Shown here: positions 1 to 6,083 of the stretch, in pieces
Layout of the letters: the number at the start of each line of letters is the position of its first letter
Numbering within the stretch: the stretch's first letter is position 1
NCBI GenBank assembly: GCA_964524705.1
Contig: CAZGDB010000033.1
Location: 1-13,192, forward strand
DNA length: 13,192 bases
Source: CAZGDB01 sp964524705
GTDB lineage: Bacteria; Pseudomonadota; Gammaproteobacteria; Berkiellales; Berkiellaceae
Reading direction: 5' to 3'
Notes under the pieces: generated by a model
The model's database searches: none
Told to the model about the DNA's origin: nothing
What the model saw: the letters and a program-made list of their open reading frames with translations, nothing else
Position numbers and translations under genes: made by a program

Positions 1-265
1 GATGATCAGCACCGCAGATAGCGCCAAAAATGCCATCGCAGAATACATGACAACCCATAATGGTCAGTTCCCACAAGATGCAGCACAAGCAGGTGTAGCA
101 CCTGGAACTTCCCCTATGGTAGCTTCCTTAACTATAGGCGCTAAAAATGGTGAAATTATCGTGACATCCAACAAAGAAAATGTTGGTGCGGATTTAACCA
201 TCACCTTAACGCCTACTTTTGAAGAAAACACTGTTAAGTGGACCTGTCGTGCCGGTGGTGAATAA
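1..265 (+). CDS. pilA: Type IV major pilin, 3' part, ending early at an in-frame TAA
   Basis: This is the C-terminal half of a type IV pilin, the subunit polymerised into the pilus or competence pseudopilus. The N-terminal methylation motif and hydrophobic helix lie left of the window, so the ATG at base 2 is internal. Visible pilin hallmarks are the end of the long helix (SAKNAIAEY), the turn NGQFPQDAAQAG, a beta region, and the late pattern V-K-W-T-C at residues 78-82 of the visible part, which is normally the first cysteine of the disulfide-bonded D-region. Only five residues follow this cysteine before TAA at 263-265. The frame then stays open and supplies the expected second cysteine (see the next entry). 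A pilin lying upstream of pilB-pilC matches the usual order, although an accessory block of about 5.6 kb now separates them. The family call is firm; the name pilA rests on context. Confidence 0.8.
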   Translation, partial: MISTADSAKNAIAEYMTTHNGQFPQDAAQAGVAPGTSPMVASLTIGAKNGEIIVTSNKENVGADLTITLTPTFEENTVKWTCRAGGE

Positions 266-424
266 CAATTTGCAACCTCTTCTTGTCGCGCCCCGGAAGC
301 TGCTGCAGCGCCTGCTACACCAGCTGCCCCTGAAGCAACAAATGCTGAACCTGCTAAAGTAGAAGCAGCGCCTGCCCCAGAAGCAGCAAACGCTGAACCT
401 GCTAAAACAGAACCAGCTAAATAG
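266..424 (+). pseudogene. Stranded in-frame C-terminal end of the pilin, with Ala/Pro/Glu-rich tail
   Basis: Reading past TAA 263-265 in the same frame gives 52 codons up to TAG 422-424. The first residues, QFATSSCR, look like a pilin C-terminus and supply the second D-loop cysteine. The first cysteine to this one spans 12 positions, with the stop as the sixth, the same loop length as in Pseudomonas aeruginosa PAK pilin. After the cysteine comes an unusual tail of about 45 residues made of Ala, Pro, Glu and Lys, including a 16-residue tandem repeat. No start codon in this frame would allow separate translation. A single substitution (for example GAA, CAA or AAA to TAA) would explain the break. 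Other genes here end normally at TAA, so a changed genetic code is unlikely. A recent nonsense mutation, a sequencing error and readthrough remain possible. Confidence 0.7.
329..412 (+). repeat. 48-bp tandem repeat in the pilin tail
   Basis: Two copies with a period of 48 bp (329-364 and 377-412) encode PEATNAEPAKVE and PEAANAEPAKTE, joined by AAPA. Both copies are in the pilin frame, downstream of its premature stop. Most base differences fall at third positions or give conservative changes, which suggests the repeat was selected as protein. Confidence 0.75.
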
Positions 425-710
425 TTTTTTTATCCTGTAGAAGTAGCACCCCCAGGTGCTGCTTCTGCGGTATAGCTGTAGACCTTACCAATTTCTGGCA
501 CCACAAACCGTCTTTCTTCCAATCCCGCTTGTTCACAGGCGTGTTAGCTGCCTACCAACCCTTCTTCTGTAATCTTGCATCTCCCACTGTCTGTGGGTGT
601 TTACCATTCAACTCTTAAACTTATTTTTTAACAGTATGTAAAAAAATATAAAGGTATTTGTTATAAGGGTAAATATTCGGGTTTAAGTTGTGAAATAAAT
701 GTTTCATTAA
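425..710. other. Non-coding stretch between pilin and ATPase gene
   Basis: After the hairpin at 435-470 no complete gene is seen. The minus strand between about 580 and 430 reads like protein in two adjoining frames (a 15-codon stretch from ATG 580, then 35 codons ending at TAA 432-430). A weak 5-bp inverted repeat CCCAC/GTGGG lies at 583-597 without a clear T-run. From 600 to 710 the sequence is very AT-rich, with no recognisable promoter or RNA. Confidence 0.45.
435..470 (+). terminator. Strong stem-loop just after the pilin reading frame
   Basis: Bases 435-450 pair with 455-470 in a 16-bp stem with three G-U pairs and a CCCA loop (451-454). It starts 11 bases after TAG 422-424. The run of T (425-431) lies before the hairpin rather than after it, so this is not a textbook intrinsic terminator on either strand. 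A transcript-end or mRNA-stabilising hairpin for the pilin is the best guess. Confidence 0.4.
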
Positions 711-1910
711 TTAAAACAATTCTCCCGCTAAAAATAACTCTATATTATCGCGCGCAATAAAGACTGCTTCACTCGCCTGTGGATATGCTTTATAAAAGTT
801 CTCTAATGCGCGTTCATGGCGAGCGGCAGGCCCCGTCCAAGACACTTGATAAGGAATAATCTGTTGGCCTTGCATGACTACAAAATCGACCTCTCCTTGA
901 TGCAGTTGTTGCCAATAAAATACTTGATGATAAACTTGTTTTAGTTTTAAAAAAACCAACTGCTCTAAACTTTTCCCTAAATCACGCCCTTGTGTACCAG
1001 TAATAGCATATCGCAACCCTAAGTCCACAGGGTAATATTTTTTTTGTTTTAAGGCGCGTTTTTTTTCTGAGAAATCAAAAAAGACACATGCGAACAATAA
1101 ATAGGCCTGCTCACAGGCTTCCAAATACGATTTAACCGTATCGACATTCAAATCCGTGGCTACACCAATTTTTCTATAACTGAGTTCTATCCCGCAACTA
1201 TCAAATGCCATTTTAACAACTTGTTTAATGGCCTCTGGCGCACGCGCATGCACACGCTTCACCACATCTCTTAAAATAATATCTTGAAAGTATTCTTGTA
1301 AAAGTTGATAAGGTTTTTCAAAAGTTAATGCACGCGGAAACCCACCGATATTCAAATAATCCTCAAACTTTTTACCTGGCAACAATTTTTGATACTCAAC
1401 AAATGAAAACGGAAAAAGCTCAATGGTAATATGCCGCCCTGTTAAAGTCGTTCCAAATTCTCCACTCAACAAACAAGCATTAGAACCAGTAACCACAAAA
1501 TAGTTATTTTTAGGGCGCTCTAGCTGTGTATGTATCCATTTCTCCCAATCTTGTACATTTTGTATTTCATCAAAGAAAAAATAACAAGCCCGATCTGCAG
1601 GTGTATTCTGTCGCGCAAAGACAACAATCTGGCTTAATAAGGTATGGTCTAAAGCACCCAACAACCGTGGATCTTCAAAATTACAATAATAACAATCTGC
1701 GAGATCCAACTGATACCGAGCCGGTAATTGTGTGAGTAACGTTGATTTACCACAACGTCGCACGCCTTGGATAATTAATACCAGATCTGTATGCAATCGC
1801 TCCGGTAAGTCCCATTCCCGTGTTAACCCTGGAATCTGCTGGTTATCCCAAAAGCTCCACTCCTGTAAAATCACCTGCAAATCTTGTTGCGCTAACATAG
1901 CACCAGCCAC
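711..1910 (-). CDS. AAA-family ATPase with C-terminal DUF4143 domain
   Basis: This 399-residue protein has the AAA_14 plus DUF4143 architecture, common in bacteria and archaea and often found in accessory regions; its biological role is poorly defined. Walker A is GVRRCGKST at residues 49-57, Walker B is YFFFDE ending at 114-115, and a sensor-like VVTGSNA lies near 139-145. A winged-helix-like segment (LSYRKIGVATDLNVDTVKSY) lies near 243-262. The C-terminal part carries the family pattern LEQLVF (315-320), GEVDFV (339-344) and PYQVSW (353-358), which resembles a PD-(D/E)xK nuclease fold. The length is normal. The reading frame begins at GTG 1908-1910, and ATG 1896-1898 (Met5) is an alternative; neither has a good ribosome-binding site. 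It is transcribed away from the HipB-type gene and has its own promoter inside a 19-bp inverted repeat. Substrate and function cannot be told from the sequence. Confidence 0.88.
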   Translation of the reverse strand: MAGAMLAQQDLQVILQEWSFWDNQQIPGLTREWDLPERLHTDLVLIIQGVRRCGKSTLLTQLPARYQLDLADCYYCNFEDPRLLGALDHTLLSQIVVFARQNTPADRACYFFFDEIQNVQDWEKWIHTQLERPKNNYFVVTGSNACLLSGEFGTTLTGRHITIELFPFSFVEYQKLLPGKKFEDYLNIGGFPRALTFEKPYQLLQEYFQDIILRDVVKRVHARAPEAIKQVVKMAFDSCGIELSYRKIGVATDLNVDTVKSYLEACEQAYLLFACVFFDFSEKKRALKQKKYYPVDLGLRYAITGTQGRDLGKSLEQLVFLKLKQVYHQVFYWQQLHQGEVDFVVMQGQQIIPYQVSWTGPAARHERALENFYKAYPQASEAVFIARDNIELFLAGELF

Positions 1911-1929
1911 ATAGTATAATTAACACGTG

Positions 1930-1975
1930 TGTCTAGTATAATCGACACAATCGCGAGTGTCAATTATACTAGACA
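1930..1975. repeat. 19-bp inverted repeat over the ATPase promoter (candidate operator)
   Basis: The left arm TGTCTAGTATAATCGACAC (1930-1948) and the right arm (1957-1975) match at 18 of 19 positions in reverse complement, around an 8-base spacer that contains the palindrome TCGCGA. A related direct copy, TAGTATAATTAACAC, sits at 1912-1926, 22 bp from the matching part of the left arm and so roughly two helical turns away. There are therefore three copies of TAGTATAATNNACAC. An operator for a dimeric repressor is likely; the regulator is unknown. Confidence 0.7.
1935..1963 (-). promoter_or_regulatory. Sigma70 promoter of the ATPase gene
   Basis: On the minus strand TTGACA (1963-1958) and TATACT (1940-1935) are separated by exactly 17 bp. 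Transcription would start near 1928, leaving a leader of about 20-30 bases. The promoter lies inside the inverted repeat 1930-1975. Because of that symmetry a mirror copy, TCGACA (1942-1947), 17 bp, TATACT (1965-1970), points the other way. Confidence 0.7.
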
Positions 1976-2094
1976 GTCAGCCTTCGCCTTATCCTATAGA
2001 GTGGCTTTAATAGGATTCATTTTTATCCCTAACGGTACAAAAAAACGATTTAATATCAAAAACTAGCCATTTTTTACCGTACAGTAAAAAATGG

Positions 2095-2123
2095 TTGACA
2101 ACAGGTGTTATTGAAACTATTAT
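2095..2123 (+). promoter_or_regulatory. Sigma70 promoter of the HipB-type gene
   Basis: TTGACA (2095-2100) and TATTAT (2118-2123) are spaced by 17 bp, with a start expected near 2130. The -35 box touches the inner palindrome that ends at 2094. The -10 box touches the palindrome that begins at 2124. A repressor bound at either site would block RNA polymerase. Confidence 0.7.
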
Positions 2124-2135
2124 TCCCGTACGGGA
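2124..2135. promoter_or_regulatory. TCCCGTACGGGA palindrome, likely autoregulatory operator
   Basis: This perfect 12-bp palindrome covers the expected transcription start of the HipB-type gene. Its right flank gives GGGATA, resembling the GGATA half-site of the E. coli HipB operator. A related core (ATCCCTAACGGTAC) occurs at 2025-2038 and a third (ACCGTACAGT) at 2076-2085. The centres are about 49 bp apart. Binding by the adjacent repressor is inferred. Confidence 0.5.
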
Positions 2136-2157
2136 TAAAAATGATCAATAGGTAAAA

Positions 2158-2439
2158 ATGATGGCCCCAAAAACAGAACTGTTTTGTGAGCAAGTTCGTT
2201 CTGCCAAAGAGCTCGGTGCCTTAGTGCGTGCGTTTAGAAAAAGACAAGGGTTGACCCTAGCACAAGTATCGGGATTAACGAATCTGGGTATGCGGTTTTT
2301 ATCGGAGTTTGAAAGAGGAAAAGAAACCGCCGAAATAGGAAAAGTCTTGTTATTGCTCACACTCTTTGGATTAGAGGTCTCTATACAGACGCATGGCTAT
2401 CATAATATTATTCCGATTTTGGAAAAAAACGATAAATAA
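2158..2439 (+). CDS. HipB-like helix-turn-helix repressor, orphan antitoxin
   Basis: This 93-residue protein is of the Xre/HipB type (the family often called y4mF), which represses its own operon and, in complete systems, neutralises the HipA kinase toxin. The HTH runs over residues 18-70: SAKELGALVRAFRKRQGLTL, then VSGLTNLGMRFLSEFERGK, then GKVLLLLTLFGLEV. The pattern RFLSEFERGK followed by IGKVL is typical of HipB partners. ATG 2158 is followed directly by a second ATG (2161). The weak AGG at 2150-2152 serves either start. The promoter and palindromic operators upstream suggest autorepression. No hipA follows: the next 180 bases hold no gene and then comes a minus-strand methyltransferase remnant. 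It is therefore either a solitary regulator, perhaps also of the divergent ATPase gene, or the leftover half of a toxin-antitoxin pair. Confidence 0.85.
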   Translation: MMAPKTELFCEQVRSAKELGALVRAFRKRQGLTLAQVSGLTNLGMRFLSEFERGKETAEIGKVLLLLTLFGLEVSIQTHGYHNIIPILEKNDK

Positions 2440-2620
2440 AGCTAACCTCCCCTTATAGATCTCATTTGTACCATGGCAAGAGCAATTAAATGGGTACACA
2501 ACTTAGAGGGTGTCAAAAAAAATTGAGAAAAAACATAGCGCCTACCCTGTTTACGAATGCTAGTGCAGGTTGACTCAAGCAATCCCAAAAAACACTCAAA
2601 CAATTTGAATACCCATCATC

Positions 2621-3183
2621 TCATGACTGTTTCTTTGCCACAATCGTCGGAAACATTCCTTGAGTATCATAAACCACCTCTACAACGCTAAACCCAGCCG
2701 CTTCCAGCTGTGCTCTGGTCTGTGCTTCCGTTCTAAAGGCTTGCCAACTGACACCTATAATGTCGCTAAAAATCACTTTGTGTTTTAATGCATCTGCAGG
2801 ATTAAATTTTTTCCATGAGGACTCTGTTGATAACACCGGTGGAGGAGTTAAAAAACTCGTAACCAACACCCCATCCACCTTTAATTTTTTATAAAACTTT
2901 CTATACAGCTGTACTACTTTTGCATCATCAGGTTCGTAAATATTTAATCCATTGCTGGTAATAAGGTCATATTCACCTGATTCTCCCCCAAGTTCCCAAG
3001 CATTCTTTTTATAAAACTCAACATTGTTATATTTATGCTGTATCGCATTTTCTTTTGCCAACCGAAGTGACTCGGGATCTAAATCAATCCCTACCAACCA
3101 ATATTTTTAAGATTCGTATAATCTAGCCCTAATAAATCATCCATCAATATTGTAAACACCACTAGCACCCTAGCACAGTGAAA
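2621..3183 (-). pseudogene. Frameshifted class I SAM-dependent methyltransferase remnant
   Basis: The open part, 158 codons from TTG 3097 to TGA 2621-2623, covers the methyltransferase core after motif I. It has the acidic strand VGIDLDPESLRLA (residues 2-14), motif IV-like YDLITSNGLNIY (43-54), LKVDGVLVTSFL (72-83) and a C-terminal LEAAGF...FPTIVAKK. The glycine-rich SAM-binding motif I, which should come just before, is not in this frame. In another minus-strand frame, bases 3144-3094 encode MDDLLGLDYTNLKNIGW, which fits directly before LVGIDLD if one base has been lost (or two gained) near 3095-3100. Further upstream (to 3183) the sequence is open but lacks a recognisable glycine motif, and TAA follows. 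I therefore read it as a decayed gene with a missing 5' end. No partner gene or function can be assigned. Confidence 0.65.
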
Positions 3184-3315
3184 TTACGTGTATCGTACAA
3201 CCATCCAAACATAAAAACATACGCGCTTTAATCTTTGTATAAAAAGTTAGCTAATCACCTCTATCAAACTCCATTTGAAGCACGCTACATCCCTGAATCT
3301 CAATTAGAAAATTGA
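3178..3315 (+). other. Protein-like remnant in the gap before the large gene
   Basis: The stretch of about 315 bases between the intact methyltransferase frame and the next start (3098-3412) holds the decayed 5' part of the methyltransferase and this plus-strand frame. It begins at GTG 3178, hits TAA 3229-3231, and continues to TGA 3313-3315. The second part (YKKLANHLYQTPFEARYIP and on) reads like real protein but matches no family I recognise. No promoter stands out for the gene at 3413. Confidence 0.3.
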
Positions 3316-3412
3316 CTTAATTATGAGTTTTCGCCTAAACTTGTCTGCTCAACAGCAACATATAGCTTGCTGCATAACAATAAAAATAACGGTTACTATA
3401 GGATATACGCAC

Positions 3413-6022
3413 ATGAAAGCAAAAGACATTTTATATATCCTCCAAGTCATCAAAGAAACCCAACAAAATACCCTATCCGCACACCCTTTTACCCTGGAAA
3501 ACATAATAACAAATTACGTTATACACCAAACAAACACCACACTTCAAAGCATCATGGCAAACGCACCCGACGCAGAGCTCTCGGAAGAAGATATTAAAAC
3601 ATTACTCAATTTACAAAAAGATTTTTTTGAACTCTTTAAAAACACCAATGCTATTGCCGTACATACCCCACGGATGTTTTACACACAATACCTACTCTCA
3701 TTAGCATACTGTCTTGCAGAGGCCACATCTAAACATTATTATGAGATTTTGTTTCCCAGTCTAAGCGTTTTAAATTATGAAGCATCAGGCACACATCTCT
3801 CCGAACAAGACGTCTCATTAACTGAATTCATCCTGAGTGATGATAACACCGCCATTATTGAAGTGATACCTTGTCTAACCTTCGCTGCTGAAGATGGCAT
3901 TTTAAAACATAATTACTGTGATGATGGAAAAATAAAACCACTTAGCGCAACGGAAACAATGCGAATTATTCATCACTCCACAGGTACCAAAAACCTATGG
4001 GAGATCACCCAAAACAAAATTAATTATACCAAAACCGATAACAGCTTCGGTTCTGTTTTACAACGTTTTGCTAACAGCTTAAAATATGGAGATGTCCATG
4101 GTGGACTAGGAGGAGAAGAATTTAATGCAAGCGCAATTGCAAATGTTGCCATTTATAACTTCCACACCTGGTTTCAAAAAATAAAAAGTAAAGAAAGAAA
4201 AACATTAAAAACACTTAAAGATAACGATTTAACTTTATGGCAAATTTTAAAACGTTTATTTTACCCCATACAAATAAACGACCAGGAAATAACCTACTGC
4301 ATTAACATTCTTGGTGGAAAAATAGAAAATATTATAAACAATCACCCTGAACTCTATACCCAATACCCTCAAAACCAAAAAATAAGATCCGAAGATACTT
4401 ATGAACAATTAAAAAAAGAACATGAAGCAGCAACAGAACAGCTGCAAAAAACAATAGGAGAAGAAAACTACCAGGTCCTTTCTACCTACGCCTCTTCTCC
4501 AGAAACATTACTGAAACGCTTGTTAGAACTATCTCATAATAATACTTTTTTAGAAAATCAAATTGCACTTTTCATTTCAAACAGAAACACCCTCTCATTA
4601 TTTCTAGATATCATTAAACCAGAAAATCGTATTTTCTTTTTAGAAAAACTAAAAAATACTTTAAAATCCCCACTGAACAAGATTGGAGAGTTAATCGCCA
4701 AAATGCCCGACCACCCAAGCAAACTGCAAGCGCTCTGTATTTTTGCACAACCACTATTATCTCAAATATCACAAGAAAATACCGCAACCCAAGACATACC
4801 TTACCTTTTTACATTCCTTGAAAAGGAGCAATATTCTCAAGCAGCTTATCATTTATATATGGCAAACCCTGTGTTTTTTCAAGAACACCTATATTCTTTT
4901 TTATATATTTTAGAAAAAATAGAATTTGACACAAAAAAAAATAGTCATTACATGGAGTTGCTCGCACACTTTGTAAAAAACCCTATTGGCATCATGCTGT
5001 TTTTTAGCTTTTGCTTCAATAATTTTAAGCTATCGGATCCAGAAAAAGAAACTCATATTAAAAATTATTTCAATCAAGAACTTTTTATGTTGTTTTCAAA
5101 ACAAAGCAAAACCTTTGCCTTACTTTTAGATCGCACCAATATACAAAATATTTTTTACGCCTTAAAACAACATCATTCCCCAAAAACAACAAACGATTAT
5201 ACAGACACACATCTCGTAGAAATATTTAAACAATTTTCTATACTCGCGTCTAAAAGAAAAAAAACAGATTTTGTAACTTACTGTATTATCCTCGTCAAAG
5301 ATCCGGCTACCTTTTTTACTCACCCTGCTATCCGAGGTCAGTTTTTAGCCCATGAATTACAAGCACTTTCAAAAAAATCTTCTTTTCCACACTTACAAGC
5401 TATCTATCCTGGAAATCCTAACCTGCATCTTGAACCCCAAAATTTTAGTTTTCCTCAAGAAGCGTCCATATTAGACCTGACTCCTTTGTACGCAACAGGA
5501 CTGTCTAAACGCTACATTAGTCAGTATTTACAAGTCAAAAATGGCAATTTTACTGTGATGCATTATTATCTCTTGGCCTACCTTATTACTGGTGTTACAC
5601 CTTCTGATTATACAGGTGCGTTACGCCCTTGCGTCATCTGCCCCATACTTTATACCGAAGCAATTGCTGAAATGACTCAACTCAACCAAACCGCACTCCT
5701 GGCCTTATGGGAATTCTATGCAAAAGGGTTAAGAGGGTACCATTTAAGAGCATTTATACCTGCTCCAGACCGAGATTCCCAAAAAACAGGCTTTGGTGCT
5801 GGCCATTTATTTGCTTTACGGGAATGCATCAACACTCAAAAGATGTCTCCTGAAGAGGCAATCCAAACCCTACAAGGCTTGTCTGAAGAACAAGCCAGCA
5901 ATGCTGTATTTTCTAAAATTCATACCTCTGCTCGCCCCTTCATCATCCAAAGCGCTACACTAACCACACCTACTAGCAATCCTCCCCAAGCCCAGACGCC
6001 TCATCGAACGCCGCCTCCCTAG
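3413..6022 (+). CDS. Large hypothetical protein, effector-like, inserted between pilin and pilB
   Basis: I do not recognise this protein. ATG 3413 gives 869 residues. It is preferred over the upstream ATG 3323 because TAGGAT (3399-3404) lies about nine bases before it and the extra 30 residues look non-coding. It has no signal peptide and no convincing membrane helix. In order there is a helical N-terminus, a glycine-rich loop GDVHGGLGGEEF (226-237), a hydrophilic probably coiled segment rich in Glu/Lys/Gln (about 322-355), and a long Leu/Phe-rich helical stretch (about 360-660) that suggests a helical-repeat scaffold. Next come a more compact C-terminal region with a helix pair MSPEEAIQTLQGLSEEQA (811-828) and a Pro/Thr tail (about 852-869). 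Size, helicity, lack of a known domain and an isolated position would suit a secreted effector of an intracellular bacterium, but this is inference. It is read towards pilB and ends 61 bases before it. Confidence 0.75.
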   Translation: MKAKDILYILQVIKETQQNTLSAHPFTLENIITNYVIHQTNTTLQSIMANAPDAELSEEDIKTLLNLQKDFFELFKNTNAIAVHTPRMFYTQYLLSLAYCLAEATSKHYYEILFPSLSVLNYEASGTHLSEQDVSLTEFILSDDNTAIIEVIPCLTFAAEDGILKHNYCDDGKIKPLSATETMRIIHHSTGTKNLWEITQNKINYTKTDNSFGSVLQRFANSLKYGDVHGGLGGEEFNASAIANVAIYNFHTWFQKIKSKERKTLKTLKDNDLTLWQILKRLFYPIQINDQEITYCINILGGKIENIINNHPELYTQYPQNQKIRSEDTYEQLKKEHEAATEQLQKTIGEENYQVLSTYASSPETLLKRLLELSHNNTFLENQIALFISNRNTLSLFLDIIKPENRIFFLEKLKNTLKSPLNKIGELIAKMPDHPSKLQALCIFAQPLLSQISQENTATQDIPYLFTFLEKEQYSQAAYHLYMANPVFFQEHLYSFLYILEKIEFDTKKNSHYMELLAHFVKNPIGIMLFFSFCFNNFKLSDPEKETHIKNYFNQELFMLFSKQSKTFALLLDRTNIQNIFYALKQHHSPKTTNDYTDTHLVEIFKQFSILASKRKKTDFVTYCIILVKDPATFFTHPAIRGQFLAHELQALSKKSSFPHLQAIYPGNPNLHLEPQNFSFPQEASILDLTPLYATGLSKRYISQYLQVKNGNFTVMHYYLLAYLITGVTPSDYTGALRPCVICPILYTEAIAEMTQLNQTALLALWEFYAKGLRGYHLRAFIPAPDRDSQKTGFGAGHLFALRECINTQKMSPEEAIQTLQGLSEEQASNAVFSKIHTSARPFIIQSATLTTPTSNPPQAQTPHRTPPP

Positions 6023-6047
6023 CCTGTACAGGTAGACTTTTTTCTTT
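6019..6047 (+). terminator. Possible weak terminator after the large hypothetical gene
   Basis: CTA/CCT pairs with AGG/TAG (6019-6035, one bulged G, GTAC loop) and is followed by a T-rich run (6038-6048). It begins within the last codons of the gene. The stem is short, so termination would be partial at best. Confidence 0.3.
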
Positions 6048-6083
6048 TACACTGCGCAACACCTTAAATGTGCTGTAGTTATT

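Larger units (their letters stand above)
2017..2144. repeat. Concentric inverted repeats upstream of the HipB-type gene
   Basis: The outer arms 2017-2035 and 2126-2144 match at 17 of 19 positions in reverse complement. The inner arms CCATTTTTTAC (2067-2077) and GTAAAAAATGG (2084-2094) match perfectly. Both pairs share the same centre, 2080.5, so this is one imperfect palindrome of 128 bp with diverged middle segments. The hipB promoter lies only in the right half. It could be an operator array or the remains of a palindromic element. Confidence 0.7.

Noticed and set aside
1..424. Reassigned stop codon (TAA as an amino acid) to explain the pilin
   Set aside because: Several intact genes here, such as pilB, the HipB-like gene and secA, end at TAA at the expected family length.
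481..560. tRNA gene beside the pilin, as in Pseudomonas
   Set aside because: No cloverleaf, T-loop motif or acceptor stem could be formed on either strand.
583..597. CCCAC/GTGGG inverted repeat as a terminator
   Set aside because: Only five base pairs and no real T-run after it on either strand.
1991..2016. ATCCTAT-N12-ATAGGAT inverted repeat as a further operator
   Set aside because: Seven-base arms are short for this AT-rich region, and it lies outside the symmetric block.
2473..2526. Small plus-strand frame starting MARAIKWVHNLEG
   Set aside because: Only 17 codons, no ribosome-binding site and no family resemblance.
2587..2608. TCAAA/TTTGA stem followed on the minus strand by TTTTTT, as terminator of the methyltransferase
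   Set aside because: The stem is five AT-rich pairs and the gene is already degraded; too weak to list as a feature.
3323..3412. N-terminal extension of the large hypothetical protein from ATG 3323
   Set aside because: No ribosome-binding site; the 30 residues look unlike the rest, and ATG 3413 has a spaced TAGGAT.
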